Source: Ryuthela nishihirai (lineage: Eukaryota; Arthropoda; Arachnida; Araneae; Heptathelidae). Taken from it: a DNA stretch of 64,000 nt. The notes beneath the pieces were generated by a model, which was not told the DNA's origin, made no database searches, and saw only the letters and a program-made list of their open reading frames with translations. The translations under genes were made by a program, and so were the position numbers. The stretch's first letter is position 1, and every line of letters begins with the position of its first letter. The stretch covers positions 24,701,801-24,765,800 of the forward strand of contig JAWZYU010000019.1 of the NCBI GenBank assembly GCA_038380435.1, given 5' to 3'. Positions 12,201 through 24,200 of the stretch are shown piece after piece.

Positions 12201-15200
12201 TTCTTAGACCCCAATAACAGAAACTGCAGATTTGATTATTAATGTTACTCTATGCTGAAGCAATCTCCTGATTTAATTAAGTTCACAAGTCTGATTTAAA
12301 CTATTATCAATAATTTTTTCATAAAGTTTTGAAATTCTCATGAAAATTAATTTAAAAAAAATACTTTTAAAAATGAAAGAGTTTAGAAGTAATTACAAAA
12401 TATGTACCTCTTTTTTTCCCTGTTTCACTCTACTGCCTTAAACTTATTTTAATATTCATAGAATTATTTTTATCATTTATCCCAGCATTCTATGTATTGT
12501 TCCTACTACTGAAATCGAAATTATAACTAAAAAAGACTTAAGCAAATAATAACCTGAAAAAAAAAAAGCTTACTATTTCATGAGTTCCATGTATATAGGG
12601 CATATCCTGTGATTATTTACTACTGACTTAAGCAAAGTTTGTTGTTAAAGCCTACCTGCAACAAAAGCAAGGTCACAGCAAAAGAAAGACGCAGGTGCCA
12701 GTAATTGCTGACATGTGTGAGCCAGTCATGTGTTAGGTAGCTGCATGGTGGATTGTTTACAGCATTGCCTCAACACACTCGATATCATCTCCATTCATTC
12801 AGTTAGCATTTTTGCTATACTTTTACAATTAACCCTTCATTTTCATTTCTATAGATTATTGATCTTCTGGTCGGTCAATCTACTGATAATTATTATCGAT
12901 CTTTCAGTCAATTGTTTATTTTTTCCCTTTCATCTTTTGAGAAAAAGATGAAAGGGAAATTTCTTTCATCTTTTTCTCAAAAGATACTGGCTATGATGAT
13001 GACAACTTGTTGCTGTGGATATTTTATTTAACATCATATTAGATTATATGATATTTTTTCTTTTATTATTTCTTTATTTTCCAGTCAAAAATATTTTATC
13101 TTTTATTATTTCCTGAAAATAAACGAGGTCTTGGATATGGAAGCAAAAAAGAACTTCCTTGGCATGAAAATCAGCCCTCCTGTGAGAAGACGTTTTCAGC
13201 AAAGGTTTAACTCCTGTCCCCTTGCCACTACACTGAGGGTACACCTGGGTGCACTAACTTTTCAGCACTTTGCCAAGATTCCCAAACATCCAAAGGAAAA
13301 ATACATGTTTAGTAAAAATAAAAAGCCAACGAAGTGTTCCTCCATTTCATAACCAGGATAGAAAATCCCATGAATGAGCACTCCAAGTCACATTGTATAA
13401 CATTGATCCAAGTTTTAAAATGCACCACATTGAAAAGAACTATAAAAAAAATAAAAAATAAAAAATTACAGCAGAGGTCACAGTGCAGTAATTAAAATTA
13501 AATTGAAATCTTTAATTCTCTATGACACTGTTAATTGTTTTAAAAGCACTTCAACTAATATTCTATGCTACCAAGTATAAAGAGTTATTGAGGATAGATT
13601 TATGTACCATACTGCAGAAAATGGGTAGTAAGAGGAACTTCCGGGAGGTTTGTGAGTGACAAATTTAATCTTTGACATTCTTGCCAGCAGGTGATGCCTC
13701 AGTAGAGTTTGAAAAAATGATGAGGGATGCTGATAATTTATTTGCTACACTGAAGGAAATGTCCAATAATACTTTTGGTAGCATAGAGTGCTTAAAAAAC
13801 TTTGAATTCCATGATGCATATTTCGCATCCTTACTTGGGCACATCAGGTGGGAAGTGAGCAACTTTAGCTAATGTAAGAGAGGCAGCTGGTTGTTGAATG
13901 TAAGGGGATGATGGGGTGCCATAAATTGAATTGTCAGTGGCTCAGCTCCGAGGTTCGGAATGGTCAGCGGATGTGTGAGTGGCTGTAATGCGATCTGCAT
14001 GTGACAGAGGTTCGAAAGAGAGCATGGGATTATGGGAACTCTTCCAAGATCAGTGAGTCTCAAGGAAAGCTTCATTTTGTGAATAGATTAAAAAAAATCT
14101 TTTTCTTTGGTTTCTTGTGAAGAGCATTGGGAGTATAATGAGTGGGATAATTTTATTAAGTATATAAATTTTGTAAACTAAATATTGGGGTTAAAATAAA
14201 TATGTTAGTGAGGACCATAAGCCGTCCCGTGGCCAAGTGGTTAGCAAGCTTGGCTACTGATCTAAGGGACCTGGGTTTGAGCCCCAGATTAGGCATGGAT
14301 GTGTGTGTCGTTTTTCTGCTGAGGTCCTGCCATCCTCTCAGATCTCCTACTGTGGCATATAAACTGACAGGCTCCTGTCAGACCTCTGTGGCAAGCAGCT
14401 GCTTGAGAGGTATTTATATTTTTTATTATTTATAGTGAGGACCGGAATAATGGTTTTCATATCGGTACAGATATTGGAAATAGTGTTTGTGGGAAGGGGG
14501 GATATTTTACTCACCGATTCTTAAGATGCAGTATGGAAAATTTCTAAAGGGTTTAGGAGTATGTGCATTAATGCAGGTTGGAACAGGGATCAGCGATGAG
14601 AAAGGAGAGTGTTTAAGGAACCCAACATCCAAAGGAAAAAGTAGTATTTCCAAGGTGTGGTTTACATCCCCTAAGGATACAGGCACCATGCTGAGGGAAG
14701 GAGACAATGTCTGTGTTGCAGAGTTTGGTTAATTTTACGTTAATGAGGATATTTTCTGTGATGGCTAGTTGGAATTTTGTAGGTATTATAATTTTAGCTG
14801 AATGAAATTATGTTGGTAGATTGTTTTTGGTGATTACTTGAGATAGTGCAGATTTTTTTTTTTGGTAATTTATTTAAGGTATCATATATATACTCTTTAA
14901 GTCAGGAGTTAAATGGATGCGAGGTTTTCCCTATGTATTTGTGATTGGGGAGATTTTACCTGTGGGGTCTTTGAGTTGCATGTAATAAACTCCACCAGAG
15001 CTGGATATATGGTCACAATCGTTTCAAATGAGCATGACATTTTAATTGGGACTTTATAATGGAAAGGTATTAGAGTATTTTTAACAGATATGTGAAATTA
15101 TTATTGATGTATAGTAGGGATATTGTACATTTTTCCATTTCTCTATTTATAGGTGTTTTCACTCTATAGGTTTTTTGTGATTGTTTGCATTTCAACTTTG

Positions 15201-18200
15201 TTGATGGTGTGCAAGGTATATCCAGCCTCTTCGGCGAGTTCCAAAATGTATTTTATTTCATTGTTAAGTGCTTTTTGGGTATTGCAGCATTTATAGGCTC
15301 TGGTAAAGTGTGAGTAGAAGGTTGATAATTTGTAGTTGTTTGGGTGGGCAGAGATGCTATTTATTATATTAGATATGAATGCAAGTTTTCTATATACAGA
15401 GGTATATAGGTTAGTGAAGGTACAGTGTAAGTTAATGTCTACGAAAGGTAGGTATCCATTTTGTTCTTCATGTGTAAATTTAATGGTGGGAAGGACTTTG
15501 TTAAATTCAGATAATAATTTCTTTATTCTTCTTTGGAGTGTTGCCAGATAATTAAGATATCATTGATATAGTGGGCATAAAGTAGTGGATGGATTTGATG
15601 TACCTGGAGAACTGTGGATTCTACATGACGTAGAATGGTTTCCGCCAACAATCCAGAGAGGGGAAAGCCCATTGCGACACCTTGGTTTTCGGCGAAGATT
15701 CTGTCGTCGGTTCCCAATATTTGTTACTCACCACTCAGTTATCCAATATAGAATTTAACTGTCTCCTCAGACGAATGCATAATCTATTGGATCGATACAT
15801 AGAACAAATAATCAAGAGATACACACCCATAAACTTAATAACCTTATAAATTCACAACAGAGATACCACACCTCAGCTCCACATAAGCATCTCAACCTAA
15901 GCAACAGTAACAATCCACCCCCACCAACACATGCATCTCCTGACCCTGGTGATCCTAACACCATGGGTATCTATATTGAAGGTCAAATTTATATTGACAT
16001 ACGACGCACTACCTACAAATTTAACTAAACTTGTGCACTTGAAAACTAACCTTGTTTAATGACAAACTTAGCAAAAACCTGTAAACCCCCATTATACTCA
16101 AATATCCCCCAGTTATTTGTCAAAATTAAATTACACAAACCTTTGAAACCCTTTAGACCACTAGTTACCAAATAAAATTCTCCCACATATAACCTAGAAA
16201 AAGCACTCTTTCGATTTTTTTACCCCATATTTTCCACCCACACCCAGTACCATGCAATCAGGTATGGACCTAATCAACAAACTTAAAACCATACCTGTTA
16301 CCCCTGACTGCACCCTACACTCATTCGACTTTGTCACACTCTGTCCTAACACACGGTACTCAATGCAACAATGCAACTTAAAGCCAAATAGCTTGAAGTG
16401 GCCAGACCTATGGCACCTGAATTTTTCAGTACACAGCAGGCCCTCGCCCTGGTCACTAAAAGCAACTGGTTTCAAACCAATTGCAGAATCTTTGCTGAAA
16501 ACCAAGGTGTCACAATGGGCTCCCCCCTCTCTGGATTGTTGGTGGAAGCCATTCTACGTCATGTAAAATCCACAGTTCTCCAGGTACATCAAATCCATCC
16601 ACTACTTTATGCCCACTATATCAATGATATCTTAATTATCTGGCAACACTCCAAAGAAGAATAAAGAAATTATTATCTGAATTTAACAAAGTCCTTCCCA
16701 CCATTAAATTTACACATGAAGAACAAAATGGATACCTACCTTTCGTAGACATTAACTTACACTGTACCTTCACTAACCTATATACCTCTGTAAATAGAAA
16801 ACTTACATTCATATCTAATATAATAAATAGCATCTCTGCCCACCCAAACAACTACAAATTATCAACCTTCTACTCACACTTTACCAGAGCCTATAAATGC
16901 TGCAATACCCAAAAAGCACTTAACAATGAAATAAAATACATTTTGGAACTCGCCGAAGAGGCTGGATATACCTCGCACACCATCAACAAAGTTGAAATGC
17001 AAACAATCACAAAAAACCTATAGAGTGAAAACACCTATAAATAGAGAAATGGAAAAATGTACAATATCCCTACTATACATCAATAATAATTTCACATATC
17101 TGTTAAAAATACTCTAATACCTTTCCATTATAAAGTCCCAATTAAAATGTCATGCTCATTTGAAACGATTGTGACCATATATCCAGCTCTGGTGGAGTTT
17201 ATTACATGCAACTCAAAGACCCCACAGGTAAAATCTCCCCAATCACAAATACATAGGGAAAACCTCGCATCCATTTAACGCCTGACTTAAAGAGTATATA
17301 TATGATACCTTAAATAAATTACCAAAAAAATCTGCACTATCTCAAGTAATCACCAAAAACAATCTACCAACATAATTTCATTCAGCTAAAATTATAATAC
17401 CTACAAAATTCCAACTAGCCATCACAGAAAATATCCTCATTAACGTAAAATTAACCAAACTCTGCAACACAGACATTGTCTCCTTCCCTCAGCATGGTGC
17501 CAAATCCTTAGGGGATGTAAACCACACCTCGGAAATACCACTTTTTCCTTTGGATGTTGAGTTCCTTAAACACTCTCCTTTCTCATCGCTGATCCCTGTT
17601 TCCAACCTGCATTAACACACATACTCCCAAACCCTTTAGAAATTTTCCATACTGCATCTTAAGAATCAGTGAGTAAAATATCCCCCCCCCCCTTCCCACA
17701 CACACAATTTCCAATATCTGTACCGATATGAAAACCATTATTCTGGTCCTCACTAACATATTTATTTTAACCCCAATATTTAGTTTATGAAATTTATAAA
17801 CTTAATAAAATTATCCCACTAATTATACTCCCAATGCTCTTCACAAGAAACCAAAGAAAAAGATTTTTTAATCTATTCACAAAATGAAGCCTTCCTTGAG
17901 ATTCGCTGATCTTGGAAGAGTTCATGCTCTTTCCAACCTCTGTCACATGCAGATCGCATTACAGTCACTCGCACATCCACTGACCACTCTGAACCTCGGA
18001 GCTGAGCCACTGACAATTCAATTTATGGCACCCCCACATTCAACAACCAACTGCTTCTCTTACATTAGCTAAAGTTGCTCACTTCCCACCTGATGATGTG
18101 CCCAAAGTAAGGATGTGAAATGTGCATCATGGAATTCAAAGTTTTTAAAGCACTCTATGCTACCAAAAGTATTATTGGTTATTTCCTTCAGTATAGCAAA

Positions 18201-21200
18201 TAAATTATCAGCATCCCTCATCACTTTCTCACACTCTACTGAGGCGTCGCTTGCCAGCAAGAACATGAAGATTAAACTTGTCACTCGCAAACTTCCCGGA
18301 ATTCCTCTTACTACCCATCCTCTACAGTATAGTATGTAAATCTCTCCTTAATAACTTTTGATACTTGATAATATAAAATATTAGTTGTGCTTGAAAACAT
18401 TAAAGAGTGTCATAGAGAATAAAAGATTTCAATTTTAAATACAAATTATTTAAAATATATCAGTTATCCAATATAGATTTTGACTGTCTCCTCAGACAAA
18501 TGCATAACCTATTGGATTGAGACATAGAACAAGTACTCAATAGACACACAAATTCACAGTGCTAATATTACAAATTAATTTAATTTTCACAAAAATCACT
18601 GCCAAAATTAAAGTTGCTCTCAGATTATTTTTATAAGATACTTCAGTTTAACATTTTTACACTAGGTAAAAGTACAGAGTATTTACTTTTTAGTGCTTCT
18701 TATGCTAATCTTACTTTAGAAAGTCTCACTGTTAATTGTTGTTATTGTAATCTGGCCCAGTATCTCTTCTTGGAGTATATTAGTCAGGCATCCAGTGTTC
18801 GTTGTGTGTGTGCATTTACCATTTCTGAAGTGCCTGTCCTGTTCACTTGTATGGTATTTCTTCTTGTGGAGGTACTAGTCCATCTTTGCTTAAATGGACT
18901 TTTTGTTGACTTATTGAGACTTTCTTGAGTAAAGCACATTTAACTGATGTTGTAAGTTGTCTGAGAACCTACTTCAGCTTTTCTGCTCCTCACTTTACTA
19001 CTTTTAAAAATAATTACCAGTTAAAAGCAAAGTTGAAAACAGGAACTTTCCTGGATGCATTTCCCCTGTCAATCAACAGCATCATCAGTGGTGGCCAATT
19101 ATAGTGTCAGCCATCTGATGGTGCTGCAGGTACTTTTTCTTCCAATGATTTGGTAGTAGATTCCATGCAAGTGGAAGGGTGAGGGGGTAATTACTGTATT
19201 ACATAAGGTATTTTTTTAAATTTATAAGAATATTTTCGAGACAATTTAATTGAAATTTAGTAGGGGGAGCAGCTACTAACCTCGGTGTAATATTTGTTAC
19301 TGGCAATTTATATTCTAAAATATTTTGCATTAATGCAGTTTTTTCTGTTTGCTTTTTAATGTCTGCTTCGTGTTCCTTTTTTCTTTCTTCCGTTTGTCTG
19401 TATGTTTTCCTATGTATTCATTTTTTAATTTCTGTTACAAGTCTTCAATTTTAACTTGATATATGCCTTGTATAGGGGGCATTCTATCTCTATCGTTTAT
19501 ATATAAGGATTTATCCTGAATAGTTATTGGAATATGGGATTGATGTTTCCTAACAAAAGTTTTTAACTTATCTATCAATGCTCCGTAATATGGAAAGGAT
19601 GTGGTATATTTTAATTTATCTATTTCTTTCTGTACGGGTGTTAGCTAGGATTCCCTTTTACATTTAAATTTATTTCTCTCAAATACTTTTTCCATATATT
19701 TAACCTGATAGCCAGCCTGCAGTCAAATATTATATATATATTATACTTTTTGCATTAAACCTTAATTTTCAGAGCTCGCGTAATGTATTAGTGGCATTTT
19801 TATAATTCTTTGAATGTCTAGAATTTACAGGTATGATGTTGGGTATATACATGTTTCCAATATACTTTGGTATGACATCTGTTACCCCTTCTTTCAAATA
19901 GAATGTCCAAGTATGGTAATTGCCTGCCAGTAACTGTGTACTCATGTGTAAACTGAATCTGCTGCATGACATTATTGAAAATTTTTAATAGATTCTGTAA
20001 TTCAATTGGGCCATAGTCCCAGAAAAGCAAAATGTCATCTATGTATTTGATGTATAACAATGGTTTAAAGTGTGCATATTATAAAGCAGTAGTTTCAGAC
20101 AGAGGATGGTGTCTGTCATGACACCAGACAGGGACGATACCACATGGACATCCTCCGTCTGCTCCCATGCCATGTCATCAATTGCGAACCAATTGGAGGA
20201 GGTAGTCAGGTCCAGAGCCTCACATACACTAAAGTACTCATGGGCATTGAGTACTAAAGTACTCAATGTGTATAATCAGTGCTGGATGCCTGACTAATGT
20301 ACACCAAGATCCAAGAGGAGTGGGCCAGCCACTATACAACAGCAGCAATTAATGGCGAGACTTTGCAAAAATAAGATTGATTGCATAAGAAGCACTAAAA
20401 AGCAAATACTCAGTAATTTTACCTAATGTAAAAATGTTAAACCAAAGTCAACTTTAATTTTAACAGTGTTTTTTGTGAAAATTAATTTGTAATAAAAATC
20501 ATGTTTCAAGTAGGTATTATATTACTCAGGAAGAAATTTCCTTTCAATTAATGTATAATTAAACTGTTTTTATTTGTCAAGTTTTCCAAAATTAAGCCTT
20601 AATTGCATAGTCAGATTTTTTTTTCATTATATCACTGTGAAAAATTAAAATTAATATGATTGTAATTAGTTAAAAAATTTTATTTTCATAAAATTCAGAG
20701 TTAAATTCTGTTTAATTTGGTACATAGCATGACCTATTTCTGTTAATTGGCTTTTTTTTTTAATTTCTGAAAATTGACTTCTGTATGATTCAGTACAGTT
20801 GGAGAAAAAAATCTATGAAAAGAAAATTCTATTTTTGAGCAAAAATTTTTTTTGTTATTCAGAAATAGCCTTTTTATTCATATGCAATATAATTATTTCT
20901 GTCTTAATTTTTTTTAATAAATTTTTATTTTCATTGCCAGATGCTTTTTTTCAATATACGAGTCTAAAAAAGCCACATTAAAGTAACTAATCATCTTGTT
21001 TGTTAAACATTTTATTTTCAGAAAATCCAGTATTAAATGTCAATTAATTTGGCACATAACATGCCATAATTCTTTTCATTAGTTATTGCACAAAAAAGCT
21101 CTAAATTTCTCAGGACCACTGAGTGAATGCAAGTGGATATTAAAGTAATTTTTTTTTGCTGAGTATAGTGAAAAAACAGTTGGGCCTCTGGATGTAAACC

Positions 21201-24200
21201 AATTTTTCAGACTGTTCTAACAAGAATTCTGAATTATCATAAGGAATCTACAACTTGAGCATATGAACTCACATTCATCAACATCCAACGCTTTAGTTTT
21301 ATATTTTGGCTTTCATCAGAAATCTATAAAGATCTGCAGTTTATACTAACTACAGCCTGCAAAAGAGCCCCATAAGAACGTAAATCCTGTCTGATCTTTC
21401 TATGAATCATAACCCCTACACGATTCCTGAAGATTTCACCATTTATGAAACTTGTAATAAACTCATCGCAGAAATGAAATCATTTAAACAGAGGAGAGCT
21501 CAAAAATAGTGGCAAAATGGTACCAAATCCCATATAGCCACTAAGTAATTTGTGGTTCTAAATTGCATCTTCCTACAGAAATGAACTCTTATTTTTTAGT
21601 ACAACAGGAGGTGGCAAGGGGAAAAACATGTATACCAAATCTGAGACCTGTATGTTACATATTTGGAAAACTACACATCACTAAAATTTGTTAAAACAGA
21701 GGCTGCTGAGTATCACCATCACCAACAAGTGCACATGCAGGAGAAGAGCTGACAGTATATCATAGAAATTTTTTTTTTGTTTTCTTGACCAGTGCCTGTG
21801 TGAGTGCATACCCATTTGCCTAGATACATTAACCATTTATAATGATTTTTAAAGAATAATCTTAATTTTATTTTTAAGCAAGGGTGATTGCTGCCATTTA
21901 GCTCACATGGCACATAACCAAAAGATACTGCAGTAAAATCCAAGAGTAGATTGCTAATTGCAAAAATTGGATTTTTTTTTTACACTTGCTTTATGTCTAA
22001 TTATATTTTTTAGTTGGAACAGTTTTGAATTAAACATTGAGTAAGCATTAATTTTCCTAGTAAACCTCTGCTAATAAATATTCAACATAGCTCAGCTATT
22101 TTGTAAATTAAGGAAATTATTTTTTAATAAATCATATCCATGTAAAAATTTATGTCAAGAAAATTAATTACAATGGATAATTATATGTACTTTATAATCT
22201 TCCTTAAATACACACCTCTTAAATAGGGATATGCAGCTTATGATTTACAAAACAGATCTGTCAGGCCTACTGAGTAAATGCAAGTGGATATTAATATTAT
22301 TGGGTGATTGGAAATTAAAAAGCAACTTAATGTTAGCTCGGCTATTTTTTAAATTAAGTTTAAAATCATATGTTATATGCTTATTTTTAAATATATGTTA
22401 TGTGTCATATTTAAGTTTAATGTTATATGCATTAAGTAATGTACTAGGTAAAATGGCTTTGGGTTGGGTTGTTTTATCTCAGAGAGGCAGTTTTTGCACA
22501 CCATGGGCTAAATGGTCAGGTCACAAGGACCCCGAAGGCTCAGAGAAGGTTGGGGGAGGGGACCCACTGGAATAGCTGTTGGGAAACAGATGGTAGCCTC
22601 CCGTCAAGGCCTTCCAGCGTGTTCTTTAAATTGCACAGGGTATGGCTCTCCCACACACGTGGCCATAGTTTAACGTCCCATTCGATGGATGGCAGCCTTT
22701 CCAAGCCTTTTCCTTTTAATTTTTAGATTTTGTGTTCAGAATTAAATGCTCTTTCTTTTCGTATATAAATTATTTCATTCATCAGTTGTTTCATAATGAA
22801 GCTTAGAAATTGAGCTGCATTTTTAGAGAGAAAAAAACAACACTATAGGGTTAAGTGAAACAAACAAGTCTAGAATCTAGATGCACTGATTCAGCATCAA
22901 TATTCTGGACTATATATAGCATCCATTATTCTACAATAATCTATCAGTGAAAATTGTTGAATGCTCTTGTTCTAAACTATTTATATAAAAAAAATACTAT
23001 TGATATTGCAATTCATTAAAATATATATATGTGGTAAAAACTTTAGAGGGTTTTTTTTTTTTCATTAATGGAAACAATTGTAATAATTTCACAAGATATT
23101 TTTTTTCCCATTTTCATTTTTTTTTTATAAGAGATTAAAAAACAAACCTTCATATTGAGGAGTCTGGGAACCATACATAGGTGTCCTAGAACCAGCACCA
23201 TACATAGGTGTCTGACTGCCATAAATTGGTGTGCGACTGTAGCTTGATAAACCACCTTTGCTTGGCCCACTATATATAAAGGAATAATGTTAGTGAATAA
23301 CAATATTTCACAAATATGTTATATACAAAATATTTTACATCTAATATTAATTGCATATGTGTAAACAATGGGTTCCAAAGTGTGTGCTATTAAGCCCAAT
23401 GGAGGTTTGTAGTTCTGGCAGGTACAAAAAAAAGGGTTATTTTTAATGTACTACTAACTATCCTCAATAAACTACTAACTATCCTCAATAAACAGGTTAT
23501 GTCTTAGGGTTAGGTTGGAAGGAGGAAGAGAGCTGGTTAGGTAGATGAGGTTAAGTTTGGTTTACGAGAGGTAAATAAAAAATTCTAGGAGTTGAGGAAG
23601 GAACAGAGTCAGAGTTCTGGAAATCCCTGAACTATAAAATATTTATAGTTTTGACTTTACTGAGTACTGTATTTTAAATGTACTCAACCAAGCTGCATGT
23701 AACATGGACTGCAATGTAACACATGGGACTCTTGCTGTTTTATTTCATGCTTAAGAATTTTCATAGATTCTATTTTAGTCAATGACTTCACTGGGAGCAT
23801 GCATAGTGTATAGAAGAAAAAAGAGTTCCCTGTTTTGAAAGCCACTGAAATTTTTATGAAGAATAAACAAATTTTTTAATTCGATTGACTTTAATCAAAT
23901 TGGTTTTCAGTTGAATCTATAGGGATAAACCTTTATTGAAATTTTCTAAAATTTGTAGCCTTAAAACTTAGAAACGTGCTCATATGTACCAAAGATTGGC
24001 TGCAATGTTTAATGACTAGATTAATGATGTCCCTATAATGAGAAGTCATTGCCAAAGAAGTCCTTAGACTTATCAGTTTAAATGTGGTAAGAGACAATAT
24101 TGGGTATCTACAAAGATGTCCACTAAAGACAATTTTCATTATATGCAATTTTAAATGAAATATATATATATATAAAATTTTAATAACAGTCACACCAGGA

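Larger units (their letters stand above)
13495..15705 (-). mobile_element. Penelope-like element PLE-A, minus arm (5'-truncated)
   Basis: Reading down from 15705, the minus strand encodes the palm of a Penelope-type reverse transcriptase: [19 protein letters not shown], then [19 protein letters not shown]. After a one-base frameshift near 15525 comes a region matching the plus arm. A GIY-YIG-like segment ([14 protein letters not shown] at about 15000, then KYIGKTS near 14935) follows, then C-terminal sequence ([10 protein letters not shown] near 14600). About 97% of bases agree by eye with 16485-18445 on the opposite strand. A SINE-A at 14217-14432 interrupts this arm only. The copy stops abruptly at 15705 inside the RT, so it is not a complete insertion. 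Non-functional. Confidence 0.75.
15736..18460 (+). mobile_element. Penelope-like element PLE-A, plus arm (longer copy)
   Basis: It starts cagttatccaatatag at 15736. The same 100 bp recurs in direct orientation at 18461-18560, as in the tandem pseudo-LTRs of Penelope-like elements. RT coding pieces: [20 protein letters not shown] (16290), [19 protein letters not shown] (16425), [13 protein letters not shown] (16505), [12 protein letters not shown] (16620), [17 protein letters not shown] (16705). A GIY-YIG-like endonuclease piece follows: [14 protein letters not shown] at about 17195 and [10 protein letters not shown] near 17250. Defects include a frame change near 16430, a missing base after HSKEE (16661), and stops in the endonuclease part. 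The RT motif reads YIND where active enzymes have YxDD. Downstream at 18075-18140 is a hammerhead-like core. Confidence 0.8.
11801..23147 (-). other. SPT5 intron (11.3 kb) within CTR1
   Basis: It carries a piggyBac-type repeat fragment (11957-12425), a palindrome (12932-12985), the inverted Penelope-like pair (13495-18560), a second Penelope family (19040-20266), another dispersed repeat copy (20430-21185) and a SINE-B (22453-22706). The stretches 12430-13490, 18600-19020, 21190-22450 and 22710-23147 hold nothing I can assign. A short coding-like run near 21400-21510 (+) has no recognisable family. Confidence 0.8.

Noticed and set aside
18614..18928. Plus-strand ORF of 104 residues, hydrophobic
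   Set aside because: No recognisable family, no splice or promoter support, and it lies between decayed Penelope elements; chance is likely in AT-rich DNA.
21280..21330. Hammerhead-like CTGATGAAAGCC on the minus strand
   Set aside because: No GAAA follows at the right spacing and no stem II is convincing.
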